DNA of 64,000 bases from Akkermansiaceae bacterium (GCA_905182475.1 CAJJBR010000033.1:1-64000), one strand, 5' to 3'; counted from the stretch's first letter, positions 26,918-36,248 are shown. Numbers and translations are program-made. The notes: generated by a model from the sequence alone, not told the origin.

Positions 26918-27022
26918 TGCCTCCTATTCTCCAAATCCCGGGGCGAGTTACAATACCGAAAACGTGTGGCGGGCTGCGTGTTTCCCCTTCCAAGAAGGTT
27001 TCACACACGGCTAACTTCCCAT

Positions 27023-27526
27023 ATGCGCGTTCTCGCAATCGATCCCGCCGTCCGCAACACCGGCTACGCTATCCTTGAGGGCGAGCCGTCGAAGCCGACC
27101 GTGCTGACATACGATGTGATTTGCGTTCCGAAAAAAATCATCCAGTCCGGTGCCCTTTCCGCGATCCGCTCCCATCTGGTACATCTGATCAAGCAGTATG
27201 AACCGGATGAAATAGCAGTTGAGGGTATCATTTTCGTGCAATCCCATCGCACCGCGATCTCAATGGGAGCCGCCCGTGCCGCCGCCCTTATCGCTGGTGC
27301 CGACCACGGGCTACCGATTTACGAATACTCGCCAAAAAAGATCAAAATGGCGGTTGTTGGGAAAGGGACTGCGGACAAGGCGCAGGTCGCGTTCATGGTG
27401 CGAGCCATCCTCGGACTCGCGGAGACACCGCCATCGGATGCGGCAGATGCACTGGCGATTGGAATGGCTCACCTCCAGGCATCTGATCCGCTTCGGGCAA
27501 AGCTTCTAGAGCGGCGACTGGTTTGA
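27023..27526 (+). CDS. ruvC: Holliday junction resolvase RuvC
   Basis: A 167-residue RuvC, the endonuclease that resolves four-way junctions with RuvAB. Catalytic acids are Asp7 (LAIDPAVRNTGYA), Glu67 (IAVEGIIFVQSHRT) and the C-terminal pair in SDAADALAIG (Asp139/Asp142). The ATG giving MRVLAIDPAV is the family start; the open frame extends 99 codons further upstream across the divergent gene without meaning. ruvA and ruvB are not adjacent. Confidence 0.96.
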   Translation: MRVLAIDPAVRNTGYAILEGEPSKPTVLTYDVICVPKKIIQSGALSAIRSHLVHLIKQYEPDEIAVEGIIFVQSHRTAISMGAARAAALIAGADHGLPIYEYSPKKIKMAVVGKGTADKAQVAFMVRAILGLAETPPSDAADALAIGMAHLQASDPLRAKLLERRLV

Positions 27527-27555
27527 TCTTTCGGTAGATTCGTATAGGCTCCTGT

Positions 27556-28152
27556 ATGACCGATTGGAACAACCGCTATCTCTCAGGTGACACTCCGTGG
27601 GAAAAGGGAGCGCCCGCTCCACCGTTACTTGAGCTTTTGGGGAAAACCGGTGATGATATCTGGGGCGGCGGAACGATTCTGGTGCCGGGCTGCGGAACCG
27701 GGCATGACGTCCGCGCCCTTGCTTCAAAAGGGCAAGGAGTGCTGGGTCTCGACCTCGCGCAGCAAGCGGTCGAAAAAGCACGATCTTTTCCCGCCGTCGG
27801 CAACGAAGAATATGCCCTCGGCGATTTTTTCGATCCGGAATGGCAGGAGGGAAAAAGTTTCTCCGCCATCTGGGAGCACACCTGCTACTGCGCCATCCAT
27901 CCTACCCGGCGTCCGGACTATGCAGAAGCTACTGCCGCGTTAGTTGAGCCGGGTGGGCATCTTATAGGAGTATTTTTCCTAACCCCAAACAAACCCGGAG
28001 AAGAAGACCAAGGGCCGCCCTTTAGCTCCGATATTGAGGAGCTCGATGCCCGCTTCGATCCATGGTTCTACCGCGTGGATTCATGGGTGCCGGAAAGGGC
28101 TTACCCGGGTCGTGAAGGGCAGGAGTGGCTGGCGATCTATCGGAGAAAATGA
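27556..28152 (+). CDS. Thiopurine methyltransferase-like SAM methyltransferase
   Basis: A 198-residue class I methyltransferase of the TPMT type. The opening WNNRYLSGDTPWEKGAPAPP is typical, the SAM motif is ILVPGCGTGHDVRALA (about 41-56), and AIWEHTCYCAIHP lies near 105-117. Bacterial homologues methylate thiols, tellurite or selenium compounds, or have unknown substrates. It lies 29 bases after ruvC and heads towards a small lipoprotein and lipB. Confidence 0.85.
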   Translation: MTDWNNRYLSGDTPWEKGAPAPPLLELLGKTGDDIWGGGTILVPGCGTGHDVRALASKGQGVLGLDLAQQAVEKARSFPAVGNEEYALGDFFDPEWQEGKSFSAIWEHTCYCAIHPTRRPDYAEATAALVEPGGHLIGVFFLTPNKPGEEDQGPPFSSDIEELDARFDPWFYRVDSWVPERAYPGREGQEWLAIYRRK

Positions 28153-28190
28153 TTGCCCGTGCCTCCGGAACCCGGACAAATGGGCTGCCA

Positions 28191-28361
28191 ATGAAAATTA
28201 CCGCCCCGTTTCTACTCGCAGTCCTTCTGATGGGATGCGCGCAGGTAGTGCCTGACCCTTCGCCCGCCCGGCCGGGCATGCCCTTGGATCCGAGCCATGC
28301 GCCGGAGACTGACGAAAGCGCAGTGACCCGGGCAAGCTCCCGAAATCTTCCTTCTTCTTGA
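28191..28361 (+). CDS. Small putative lipoprotein (56 residues)
   Basis: A short frame beginning MKITAPFLLAVLLMGCAQVV, with a good signal peptide and lipobox (LLMGC). The mature part is only about 40 residues, Pro- and Ser-rich, without recognised motifs. It fills the gap between the methyltransferase and lipB genes and ends one base before the lipB ATG, which supports it being a real operon gene. Function unknown. Confidence 0.55.
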   Translation: MKITAPFLLAVLLMGCAQVVPDPSPARPGMPLDPSHAPETDESAVTRASSRNLPSS

Positions 28362-28362
28362 A

Positions 28363-28989
28363 ATGGATAATCTGAATACACGTTTGATTCACGGCCTTGT
28401 GTCCTACTCGGACGGGCTAGAGCTTCAGAATCGCACCGTGGCGAATATACTGGCGGGGCAGGAAACGGACACGATTTTCCTCCTCGAACACGAACCCGTT
28501 TACACCATCGGCCGCCTCCGAGATCAATCCTCCCTTCAGTCCGCCGCAAGCCTGCCGCATCCGGTTTTCGAGACGAACCGCGGAGGACAGGCTACCTACC
28601 ACGGTCCGGGCCAACTCGTCGGCTACCCGATACTCGACCTCAATCCGAGGGGGCGGGATCTGCACCTGCACCTCCGGCTCATCGAGGACGCGCTCATCGC
28701 CGCATGTGCGGATCTGGGGGTGGGCGCGGGCCGCCGCGATGGAATGACAGGTGTATGGGTGGAGGATAGGAAACTCGCATCCATCGGTGTCGGCGTTCGA
28801 AAATGGATCTCCATGCACGGCTTCGCGATCAATGTAACCCGTGAGTCCCTACCGCCGTTCCTCTCCATCACCCCATGCGGCCTCGCCGGCGTCTCGATGA
28901 CCTGCCTTGAGGCGGAATCGTCCGTTCCGGTGACAATGACGGACGCCACCGGAATGATTGCCAAACATCTTCGATCCCGTTTTACATAG
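28363..28989 (+). CDS. lipB: Octanoyltransferase LipB
   Basis: A 208-residue lipoyl(octanoyl) transferase that loads octanoate from ACP onto E2 and H-protein domains. The signature RGGQATYHGPGQLVGYP (73-89), catalytic Lys137 in DRKLASIGVGVRKW and Cys172 in TPCGLAGVSM are all present. lipA is not adjacent. It starts one base after the small lipoprotein gene. Length is normal. Confidence 0.96.
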   Translation: MDNLNTRLIHGLVSYSDGLELQNRTVANILAGQETDTIFLLEHEPVYTIGRLRDQSSLQSAASLPHPVFETNRGGQATYHGPGQLVGYPILDLNPRGRDLHLHLRLIEDALIAACADLGVGAGRRDGMTGVWVEDRKLASIGVGVRKWISMHGFAINVTRESLPPFLSITPCGLAGVSMTCLEAESSVPVTMTDATGMIAKHLRSRFT

Positions 28990-28997
28990 CTTTCTTT

Positions 28998-29162
28998 CAT
29001 CACGGCGGATACCCCCCCCGCGCGGAGCATGGATCCAAGACGAACATCGCTTACCGTCATGGTGGCAAGGCGATCGTTGTCTTCCACGATGGCCACGCGT
29101 CACCCGTTTCTTCCTCGGAAATACCTGGAAAAGCGGCAACCGACGCTTTCTGGGTCGCCTGA
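28998..29162 (+). pseudogene. 3' remnant of an H-X9-DG pseudopilin-type gene
   Basis: A stop-terminated frame without a start codon reads SKTNIAYRHGGKAIVVFHDG followed by HASPV. The HGGKAIVVFHDG part fits the H-X9-DG motif found near the C terminus of many verrucomicrobial and planctomycete pseudopilin-like proteins. No N-terminal pilin part lies upstream, because lipB ends 9 bases before. I therefore read it as the surviving 3' end of a lost gene. An eight-C run (29012-29019) lies within it. Confidence 0.5.
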
Positions 29163-29196
29163 ACATTCTGAGCCGCCTTATCGAATTGCCCGGGTA

Positions 29197-29862
29197 TCAG
29201 GGAAGTTCCTTGATACGGAGATTTTTCCAACGGACGTCGGTTGCGCCACCGGCATGGACTTGCATGCCGAAGAACCCCTTGGCGGTCGCGTCCTTGGCAT
29301 CGGTGTCGGTGAAATCGACCCGCTTCTCGCCGTTGAGGAAAATCTGCACGTGGTTGCCCTCGCAGAGGATGCGGATCTCATTCCACCCCTCCCACTTGAT
29401 GACTTCACCACCCTGCTTGGTGAAGGCGGCGCATTGAGCCTTGTCTTTCTTGTCCGGGAAAAGCCAGCCGCGCCGTGCCTCATCGTAGAGTCCGGCCGTC
29501 CACGCGCGGCCCTTGCCGTTGTCGTGCTCGCACTGGTATCCATAGACTCGGCCGTTGCCGTCCTCCGATTCCTTCTGCAGGGCGCGGAACATCATCCCGG
29601 AATTCCCTTTGAGCGTGTCGAACTTCATCTCAAAGCGGAAATCGTAGTTCGCATAGGTTTTCTCGGAGATCAGGAACGTGTTCCCTTTTACCTTGCGCCC
29701 GGTGCCGACGATTTCGCCGCCTTCCATCTTGTATTCCCCGTTTCCTCCGACCGTCTTCCATCCGGTGAGATCCTTGCCGTTGGTCAGCGGGGTGAAGCCC
29801 TCCTCCACTTGGGCGGATGCGAGGCACGGGATCAGGGCGAGGGCGGCTATCAGGCTTTTCAT
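29197..29862 (-). CDS. DUF1080 (3-keto-disaccharide hydrolase-like) exported protein
   Basis: A 221-residue secreted protein with a signal peptide (LIAALALIPCLASAQ) and a DUF1080 jelly-roll of the concanavalin-like type: FTPLTNGKDLTGWKTVGGNG near the N terminus, NYDFRFEMKFDTLKGNSGMM in the middle, and WNEIRILCEGNHVQIFLNGE near the end. Some members hydrolyse 3-keto-glycosides; most are untested. The family is strongly expanded in Planctomycetes and Verrucomicrobia. A second in-frame ATG two codons upstream (29868) is equally possible. Confidence 0.92.
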   Translation of the reverse strand: MKSLIAALALIPCLASAQVEEGFTPLTNGKDLTGWKTVGGNGEYKMEGGEIVGTGRKVKGNTFLISEKTYANYDFRFEMKFDTLKGNSGMMFRALQKESEDGNGRVYGYQCEHDNGKGRAWTAGLYDEARRGWLFPDKKDKAQCAAFTKQGGEVIKWEGWNEIRILCEGNHVQIFLNGEKRVDFTDTDAKDATAKGFFGMQVHAGGATDVRWKNLRIKELP

Positions 29863-29949
29863 GGTCATGTTATGAATTCTTTTTACGGATCCTTGAAGCG
29901 CTTTCTTGCTTGCTAGGATAATTTCATCTGGTTTGATACAGATGTTCAG

Positions 29950-31485
29950 ATGATTACTAAGCTATATTCGGCGGCGTTGCGGGGGGTAGATGCCCTTGAG
30001 GTGGAAGTGGAGGTGAATGCCCGTGGATCGGAGACGCCAGGAGTTATCATCGTTGGTCTTCCGGATGCGGCTGTAAGGGAAAGTTCACAGCGTGTGACGT
30101 CCGCTATCATCGCCTCCGCCCTTGAACTCGACGTTGGCATCAAGACCGTGAACCTCGCCCCGGCGGATTTGAAAAAGGAAGGCCCTTCCTTCGACCTGCC
30201 CATCGCCCTTGCCATGGCCGGCGCGAGCGGGACGAAGATTTTTGATACGGAAAGTTTCTGCGTTGTGGGTGAATTGGGACTGGATGGCACCGTGCGCCCG
30301 GTGAAAGGGGTTTTGTCCATCGCTCTGGAGGCGAGGAAACGCGGGCGAAAAAGCCTCATCGTCCCGGAGGCGAATGCGGCCGAGGCTGCAGTGATTGAAG
30401 GGATAGAGGTCATCGCCGTCCGCAACCTCCGCCAGGCATGGGATTTCATTTGCGGCGAAAAGCGTATTGCGCCCTTCGTCCTCGACCGCCGTGCCTTTTT
30501 CGAAAACCACCGGAACTACTTGGTCGATTTTAACGAAGTGAAAGGCCAGCAGCATGTGAAGCGTGCCTTGGAGGTCGCTGCGGCCGGTGGCCACAACCTC
30601 TTAATGGTCGGGCCGCCTGGAACGGGGAAATCCATGCTCGCGAAACGCATCCCGACGATCATGCCCAACATGACCGAGGAGGACGCCATCGAGACCACTA
30701 AGATCCACTCGATCACCGGCATGCTGGATACAAAAAAAGGTTTTCTTACCACCCGCCCTTTCCGCGCGCCACATCACACGATTTCCGATGCAGGTTTGCT
30801 TGGCGGCGGAACGAACCCGGGACCCGGTGAAGTTTCACTCGCACACCACGGAGTCCTTTTTTTGGATGAGCTTCCCGAGTTCCGGCGGCAAACCCTCGAA
30901 GTATTGCGGCAGCCTCTCGAGGATGGGCATGTGACCATTTCCCGAGCCGCTGGCTCCCTGACCTTTCCCGCCAGGTTCATGCTTGTGACGGCGATGAACC
31001 CCTGTCCTTGTGGTTTTTACGGTGATTCCAAGCGCCAGTGCCGTTGCTCCGTCCGCCAGATCGAAAACTATCGTCAGAAGATCAGCGGGCCGCTGCTCGA
31101 CCGCATCGACATCCACGTCGAAGTCCCGCTCGTAGATTTCCGCGAACTCACCTCGGAAGGAACAGCCGGCGAATCCTCCGCCGTGATCCGCGAGCGCGTC
31201 GCAGCTGCAAGAAACATTCAGGTAGCGCGTTTCAAATCCGAAGGCGTCACGACAAACGCAGCGATGGGCGCGAAGCAAGTCCGCGAATGCTGCAAGCTCG
31301 ATTCCGAGAGCCGTGGCTACCTCGAACACGCCATGGAGCAAATGAACTTTTCCGCCCGAGCCCACGATCGTATCCTAAAAGTCTCCCGCACCCTCGCGGA
31401 TCTCGCCGGAAAACAAAACATCACCGGCAACGAGATCCTCGAGGCGATCCAGTTCCGCTCCCTCGATCGGCGGCTCTTCGAGTAA
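29950..31485 (+). CDS. ComM/YifB-family Mg-chelatase-like AAA ATPase
   Basis: A 511-residue protein with a Lon-protease-like N-terminal domain (about 20-170), a Walker A site [16 protein letters not shown] (about 218-233), Walker [13 protein letters not shown], and a Mg-chelatase C-terminal domain ([20 protein letters not shown], then IHVEV). In Gram-negative bacteria ComM is a branch-migration helicase used in natural transformation. Parts of its 3' half are duplicated as a degraded fragment about 5 kb downstream. Confidence 0.93.
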   Translation: MITKLYSAALRGVDALEVEVEVNARGSETPGVIIVGLPDAAVRESSQRVTSAIIASALELDVGIKTVNLAPADLKKEGPSFDLPIALAMAGASGTKIFDTESFCVVGELGLDGTVRPVKGVLSIALEARKRGRKSLIVPEANAAEAAVIEGIEVIAVRNLRQAWDFICGEKRIAPFVLDRRAFFENHRNYLVDFNEVKGQQHVKRALEVAAAGGHNLLMVGPPGTGKSMLAKRIPTIMPNMTEEDAIETTKIHSITGMLDTKKGFLTTRPFRAPHHTISDAGLLGGGTNPGPGEVSLAHHGVLFLDELPEFRRQTLEVLRQPLEDGHVTISRAAGSLTFPARFMLVTAMNPCPCGFYGDSKRQCRCSVRQIENYRQKISGPLLDRIDIHVEVPLVDFRELTSEGTAGESSAVIRERVAAARNIQVARFKSEGVTTNAAMGAKQVRECCKLDSESRGYLEHAMEQMNFSARAHDRILKVSRTLADLAGKQNITGNEILEAIQFRSLDRRLFE

Positions 31486-31487
31486 AT

Positions 31488-32570
31488 TCAGGGCTTCTTG
31501 GGAGGCGCTTCAAGTGCCTCGATGTGGCGACGGACTCCCTCCGTGATCCCGCGCTGGCTATAGCCGCCTTCGAGTAGTGAAACGATGCGCTCGTGTCCTT
31601 GTTCGCGGCATAGCGCACGAAGGATTTCCGTAAGCTCGGCATACACATCACTCGACCAACCGAGATCTCCCAGAGGATCGGCCTCGTGAGCATCGAAACC
31701 CGCCGAAATAATCAGAAGCTCGGGTTTGAATTTCCGGAAAGCATCGGTCAACTGCATTTGATACACCTTAACCACAGATTTATCTCCGCCTCCTGCCGCC
31801 AGCGGCACGTTCAAATTCGATCCCTTACCAGCGCCCGTCCCAGTGATTTCCGGCGAGCCGCTAGGCCCCGGATAGAAAGGGTATTGGTGCGTGGAGAAAA
31901 AATACACTGATGGATCTTCTAGGAAAATTGACTGTGTCCCATCGCCGTGGTGGACGTCCCAATCGACGATCATCACGCGTTCCAATTTGTGATGTTTTTG
32001 TGCGTATCGTGCGGCGATCGCTGCGTTTGCGAAGAAACAAAAACCCTTCGCGTTTGCGGGCATGGCGTGGTGGCCAGGTGGGCGCAATGCGGCAAAGGCA
32101 TTGTTTACGCGCCCTTCCATGACAAGATCCACTGCCGTCAGTGATCCAGTCACCGCTTTCGCGGCAACTTCGTAAGTGCGCTTGGAGATCGGCGTATCAG
32201 CACTGCCATGCATCTGTCTTTCCCCAGCCTCGCATGCACGTTTTAAGTCCGCCACATATCCGGGATCATGGATGGCTTTGATCCACGGCACCGGGTCGAT
32301 TTTTTCATCCGGCGCTGCCCAGAGCAATTGGTTCGAAACCGGATGCTCTTTGAGGTGCTTGGTCAAACGACGCAACCGATCGGCATTTTCCGGAAAACCT
32401 GACCCTGTATCGTGTTCGAGAAAAACATCATCATAGATGACGGCCGTGCGGAATACATCTGGCTCAGGTTTTGTATCGTAGACTTCGGCTTCAATTACCA
32501 TGGCAAAAGTAAAAGACAGCAGCGTAACTCTGAAAAGTAACAAGGTGTGAGAACGGTATCGGCAGATCAT
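31488..32570 (-). CDS. Histone deacetylase-family hydrolase
   Basis: A 360-residue HDAC/acetylpolyamine amidohydrolase-type protein. The paired histidines are in RPPGHHA, the zinc ligands in DWDVHHGDGTQ and AGFDAHEADPLG, and the catalytic Tyr in LEGGYSQRGI. The first 27 residues look like a signal peptide (LLLFRVTLLSFTFAMVIEAE), which would place it outside the cytoplasm. An internal ATG (MVIEAEV) would remove that, and the choice is not settled. Its stop lies 3 bases from the end of the ComM-like gene (convergent). Confidence 0.9.
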   Translation of the reverse strand: MICRYRSHTLLLFRVTLLSFTFAMVIEAEVYDTKPEPDVFRTAVIYDDVFLEHDTGSGFPENADRLRRLTKHLKEHPVSNQLLWAAPDEKIDPVPWIKAIHDPGYVADLKRACEAGERQMHGSADTPISKRTYEVAAKAVTGSLTAVDLVMEGRVNNAFAALRPPGHHAMPANAKGFCFFANAAIAARYAQKHHKLERVMIVDWDVHHGDGTQSIFLEDPSVYFFSTHQYPFYPGPSGSPEITGTGAGKGSNLNVPLAAGGGDKSVVKVYQMQLTDAFRKFKPELLIISAGFDAHEADPLGDLGWSSDVYAELTEILRALCREQGHERIVSLLEGGYSQRGITEGVRRHIEALEAPPKKP

Positions 32571-32670
32571 TTCTAATGAGAATGACTATAGCTTAATTTT
32601 CGCGTTTCAGCAATGGCGCGCGGATGGGAAGTTCGGATTTGATCTGGAGTTCATGCCGAGTTACCAAGAT

Positions 32671-32685
32671 GCAGGAGCCTCCTGC
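32671..32685. repeat. Small palindrome GCAGGAG-C-CTCCTGC
   Basis: A perfect 7-bp stem with a one-base centre lies in the 210-base divergent region between the HDAC-like gene and the VIT/VWA gene. Its stem shares CAGGAG with the first palindrome after rpmA. Nothing else clear is seen in this interval apart from promoter-like A/T-rich stretches near 32570-32610. Confidence 0.4.
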
Positions 32686-32780
32686 AAAAGAAATTTCGGA
32701 AAACTTCCAAGGTTTTCCTCTTTCGCGTGTCTGATATAAAGAGGGGATTGCGATCCTCCGTAATCCAACCTCGGAAAATC

Positions 32781-35700
32781 ATGAAGGAAACCCCCATTAT
32801 TACCATGCTCGTGGCGGCCTTCGGCTGCCTTCTCTCGCTGCCGGAAGCCAATGCTCAGACGGACAGACCCATTGTCATCATGCCGCCCATGCCGCCGCCA
32901 CGCATCGAAGTCCGCGAGCCGGATGTCGGTGCGATGCAAAGCCGCGAGATATCGATCAACGTGCGAGTCAACGGACTCCATGCCGTGGTCGAGACCACAA
33001 TCATTTTCCATAATCCCAACGCCCGCGATCTTGAGGGCGATCTGGTTTTTCCCCTGCCCGACGGCGCAGCAGTCTGCGGCTACGCACTCGATATCGGGGG
33101 ATTACTGGTGGATGGCGTGGTCGTGACCAAGGAACGCGCCCGCGTCGCCTTCGAGACGGAAACGCGCCGCAACGTCGATCCGGGGCTGGTCGAACACATT
33201 CAAGGGAACCTCTACCGCACCCGCATCTACCCGCTGCCAGCGAAGGGCGAGCGCCGCATCCGCCTGACCTACACCACCCCGCTGGTCACCGCAGCTAACG
33301 GCGATGCCGCCCTGCTGCTGCCCATGCCGCGCGAGAAAATCGCCAAATTGAATGTGACGATCGAGGTCGCAGCCCCCGACGGCACTGCGCCGGAAGTTGG
33401 CGGACTCGGCGACGCCCGTTTTGAAAGAGCCGAAAAAATCTGGAGGGTTGAATCCTCAGCCGAGGACACCACGCCCGGCGAAGACGTCCTGGTGGCGTTA
33501 CCAAAACTGCCAGCCTCGTTTCATCGGATCGAGCGCGATGCCTTAGGCACCGACCGTTTCATGATCACGACGCTTGCTCCGCTTCCGAAAGCAAAAACAA
33601 TAGTAAGGGGGCCGATGCATGTTCTCTGGGACGCCTCCGGCAGCCGCGCCGGGGCTGATCTCACCAAGGAATTCGCCCTCCTCAAACAGAGCAAGGGCAC
33701 CGGCTACATGCTTACCGTCTTCCGCGATGTGCCGGAAACCACCCGCGAATTCGCAACCGTTGATGAACTCATTGCCGCGATCAAGGACGCGCCCTCCGAC
33801 GGCGGCACGGACATCGCCGCTCTCGCCGCCGCCCTGCGCAAACAGCCAGCTCAGGATCCCGGCGCGCGTACCCTGCTTTTCACCGACGGCTTTGACACCC
33901 TCTCCGGAGAAACTCTGGAGTTCGGTGGCATCACCCCCGTCGCCATCGTCTCGCAGACGGTTGCCAATCGTGAGGCTTTGCGGCAGGCCTGCGCCGGGGC
34001 GCTGATCGATCTGCAAAGCACCGACCCCGAAGCGGCTTGCTCGGAAATCGAAAGTCCATCCAGCCGCGTGACCGGCGTGAAAGGCACCGGCATCGCAAAC
34101 GTCCAGGGCATAGGTCAGCCCGCCCATGGCCGCATCAGTTTGCTAGGCGAGCTCACCGTGCCGGAGGCCACCGTGCGTATCCTTTATGCCGATGGCTCGG
34201 AGTCGGAACCCTTCGTGCTGCGCAGCGCGGATGCGGCCGAGGGACGCGTCCTCGCCACGGCTTGGGCCGCCGCCCGCGTCAACCGGCTAGCCCCGCGCCC
34301 CGATGAATTCGCGGACGAGCTGCTCGCGCTCGGCAGGACTTACGGCCTCGTTAGCCCGGCTACCTCACTGATCGTGTTGGAAAGACTCGAGCAATGGGTG
34401 CGCTACGAGTTCGAACCTCCGGCCTCCCTGCCGGATATGCGCCGCCAGTGGAAACAGGCGATGAAAGGCCGCGCCAATCAAAACGATTCCGATCCCGCCC
34501 AGCGGCTCGAACAGATCGCTGGGCTGTGGAAGCAGCGTGTCGCGTGGTGGAAAACCGATTTCTCGAAGGCCAAGGCGGTGCCTCAGAGGAAGGGTGCAGA
34601 GGAAGGCGAGAATGCTCCGAGGCTTTCCCAACGAGCCGAGATAGCTCCAAACTCCCCCGCATCGGCTGCCGAATTGGACTCATTTTCATCCGATGACCAA
34701 AGCAGGGCACTCCGAGGCGGTGGTGGCGGCGGCGGTGGTGGCTTCGGTAGGGATGCTGCCAAGAAAGAAGGCAATGTGGGCGACGGACCCGCCAGCGCTT
34801 CCATCGATATCAAACCCTGGAGTCCGGACACGCCATACCTCAAGGTCATACGCGCCGCCAAGGACGGCCTGCGTTACAAAGCCTATCTCGGCGAGCGCGG
34901 AAAATGGGCGCAAAGCCCGGCCTTCTTCCTCGATTGCGCCGGGGTGTTTTATGAGGACGGTGACAAAGCCCTCGCCCGCCGTATCCTCACCAACCTCGCC
35001 GAGCTGCGCATCGAAGAACCCGGCCTCTTACGCGTTCTCGCATGGCGCCTGCAGCAGGCTGGTGAGCACGACCCCGCCACCGTCATCCTGCGCCGCGTCG
35101 TCAAGCTCCGCCCGGAGGAACCCCAATCGTTCCGCGACCTTGCCCTCGCCCTAGCCGAGCGCGGGCGCGTCACTGCATCAAAAGCCGATCTTGAGGAAGC
35201 GCTGGGACTTTTCCTGAAAGTCGCTCTCGGAAACTGGGGGCGCCATGGTGAGAGCATCCCGCTCTTCGCGCTGGAGGAAATGAACGGCCTCATCGCTTGG
35301 GTGAAACGGCAGGATTGGCCGAAAGCCAAACAACCGAAGATCCCCAAATTCGACAAACGCCTGCGCGCAAATCTCGACACCGACATCCGCATCGTCATGT
35401 CATGGGATGCAGATTCCACCGACATGGATCTGCATGTCATCGAACCCGGCGGCGAGGAAGCCAACTACGCCCACAACCGCACCGCCCGCGGCGGGCTTGT
35501 TTCGCAGGACATCACCGACGGCTACGGCCCGGAGGAATACCTCATCCGTAAAGCTCCAACCGGTGGCTACACGATCGCCACCAACTACTACGGATCGAGA
35601 CAACAGACCGTCGTGGGGCCGGCCACCGTCACCGCCACCGTCTTCACCAACTGGGGCCGCGCCAACGAGGAGCGCCGCGTTCTCACGATACGCCTCGACA

Positions 35701-35957
35701 AGGCGAAAGAGAAAATCGACATCGGCACCATCACATTTAGCCGCAGCGAACCGGCAGCCGAGGCGGGAAACCTCCGCCCCGGGATGACCCGCGATCAGGT
35801 GCTAGCCATCCTTCCCAAGCCCGCCGATCCGGCTGCAAATCCCCTGGAATATCCCGATGGAGCCAAAATCCTGAAAATCCATTTCAACAAAAAGGGAGTC
35901 CTCCTCCGAGTCAGCGAAACCCTCCCCGGCGGCACCGAAACTATCATCCTGCAATGA
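32781..35957 (+). CDS. VIT/VWA/DUF2135 exported protein, 1058 residues
   Basis: The start at ATG 32781 gives a signal peptide (MLVAAFGCLLSLPEANAQ). Domains in order: a vault/inter-alpha-trypsin (VIT) domain (about 35-170, ISINVRVNGLHAVVETTIIF), a VWA domain with MIDAS DASGS near 281 and LLFTDGFDT, a Gly-rich linker (about 644-655), helical repeats of TPR type (about 690-830), and a DUF2135/YfaP-type domain near 870-960 (MSWDADSTDMDLHVIEPGG). An SmpA-like tail follows (RPGMTRDQVLAILPKP). It probably mediates surface adhesion or protein binding. This domain combination is unusual. Confidence 0.88.
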   Translation: MKETPIITMLVAAFGCLLSLPEANAQTDRPIVIMPPMPPPRIEVREPDVGAMQSREISINVRVNGLHAVVETTIIFHNPNARDLEGDLVFPLPDGAAVCGYALDIGGLLVDGVVVTKERARVAFETETRRNVDPGLVEHIQGNLYRTRIYPLPAKGERRIRLTYTTPLVTAANGDAALLLPMPREKIAKLNVTIEVAAPDGTAPEVGGLGDARFERAEKIWRVESSAEDTTPGEDVLVALPKLPASFHRIERDALGTDRFMITTLAPLPKAKTIVRGPMHVLWDASGSRAGADLTKEFALLKQSKGTGYMLTVFRDVPETTREFATVDELIAAIKDAPSDGGTDIAALAAALRKQPAQDPGARTLLFTDGFDTLSGETLEFGGITPVAIVSQTVANREALRQACAGALIDLQSTDPEAACSEIESPSSRVTGVKGTGIANVQGIGQPAHGRISLLGELTVPEATVRILYADGSESEPFVLRSADAAEGRVLATAWAAARVNRLAPRPDEFADELLALGRTYGLVSPATSLIVLERLEQWVRYEFEPPASLPDMRRQWKQAMKGRANQNDSDPAQRLEQIAGLWKQRVAWWKTDFSKAKAVPQRKGAEEGENAPRLSQRAEIAPNSPASAAELDSFSSDDQSRALRGGGGGGGGGFGRDAAKKEGNVGDGPASASIDIKPWSPDTPYLKVIRAAKDGLRYKAYLGERGKWAQSPAFFLDCAGVFYEDGDKALARRILTNLAELRIEEPGLLRVLAWRLQQAGEHDPATVILRRVVKLRPEEPQSFRDLALALAERGRVTASKADLEEALGLFLKVALGNWGRHGESIPLFALEEMNGLIAWVKRQDWPKAKQPKIPKFDKRLRANLDTDIRIVMSWDADSTDMDLHVIEPGGEEANYAHNRTARGGLVSQDITDGYGPEEYLIRKAPTGGYTIATNYYGSRQQTVVGPATVTATVFTNWGRANEERRVLTIRLDKAKEKIDIGTITFSRSEPAAEAGNLRPGMTRDQVLAILPKPADPAANPLEYPDGAKILKIHFNKKGVLLRVSETLPGGTETIILQ

Positions 35958-35994
35958 TTTGCGAGCTGATGAAGTGCTGGTTTTCGCCGGCGTG

Positions 35995-36085
35995 TCACCT
36001 CGGAAGGAACAGCCGGCGAATCCTCAGCCGTGATCCGCGAGTCGTGGCTACCTGGAATACGCCATGGAGCAGATGATCTTTTCCG
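35995..36085 (+). pseudogene. Duplicated, deleted fragment of the ComM/YifB gene
   Basis: Bases 35995-36041 match 31148-31194 of the ComM-like gene with one mismatch in 47. Bases 36042-36085 match 31311-31354 with about six mismatches in 44. The 116 bases between the two source parts are absent. This is a partial copy of the gene 5 kb upstream with an internal deletion, sitting directly after the VIT/VWA gene. It is not translatable as a useful protein. Confidence 0.85.
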
Positions 36086-36248
36086 TCAGCACCGGATACG
36101 GAACATCGATGAACTCGACCTGCACGCGGATCAGCTTGGGCAGGTCGTCGTACTCACCGTGCGGATCGAACTCCGGGGTGCCGGTCTGGGCTTGGGAAAT
36201 CTGGATCGGTGAGATCCAGAGGGCGGCGGCGAACAGGGCGATGGGATT
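36078..36248 (-). pseudogene. 5' fragment of an exported protein gene
   Basis: The minus strand reads a signal-like stretch NPIALFAAALWISPIQISQA, then TPEFDPHGEYDDLPKLIRVQ and VEFIDVPYPVLTEKI, and breaks off exactly where the duplicated ComM fragment begins. The LPKLIRVQVEFI...LTE pattern resembles N termini of exported verrucomicrobial proteins of unknown function as I recall them. No proper start codon is in frame. It is a truncated remnant joined head-on to another remnant. Confidence 0.5.

Noticed and set aside
26726..27022. 99-codon upstream extension of ruvC
   Set aside because: RuvC proteins start at MRVLAIDP; the extension overlaps the start of the divergent TPM gene and is unconserved.
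32571..32600. Possible Fur box (TAATGAGAATGACTAT) before the HDAC-like gene
   Set aside because: Symmetry is poor compared with the 7-1-7 boxes, and it is not close enough to the derived pattern to list.
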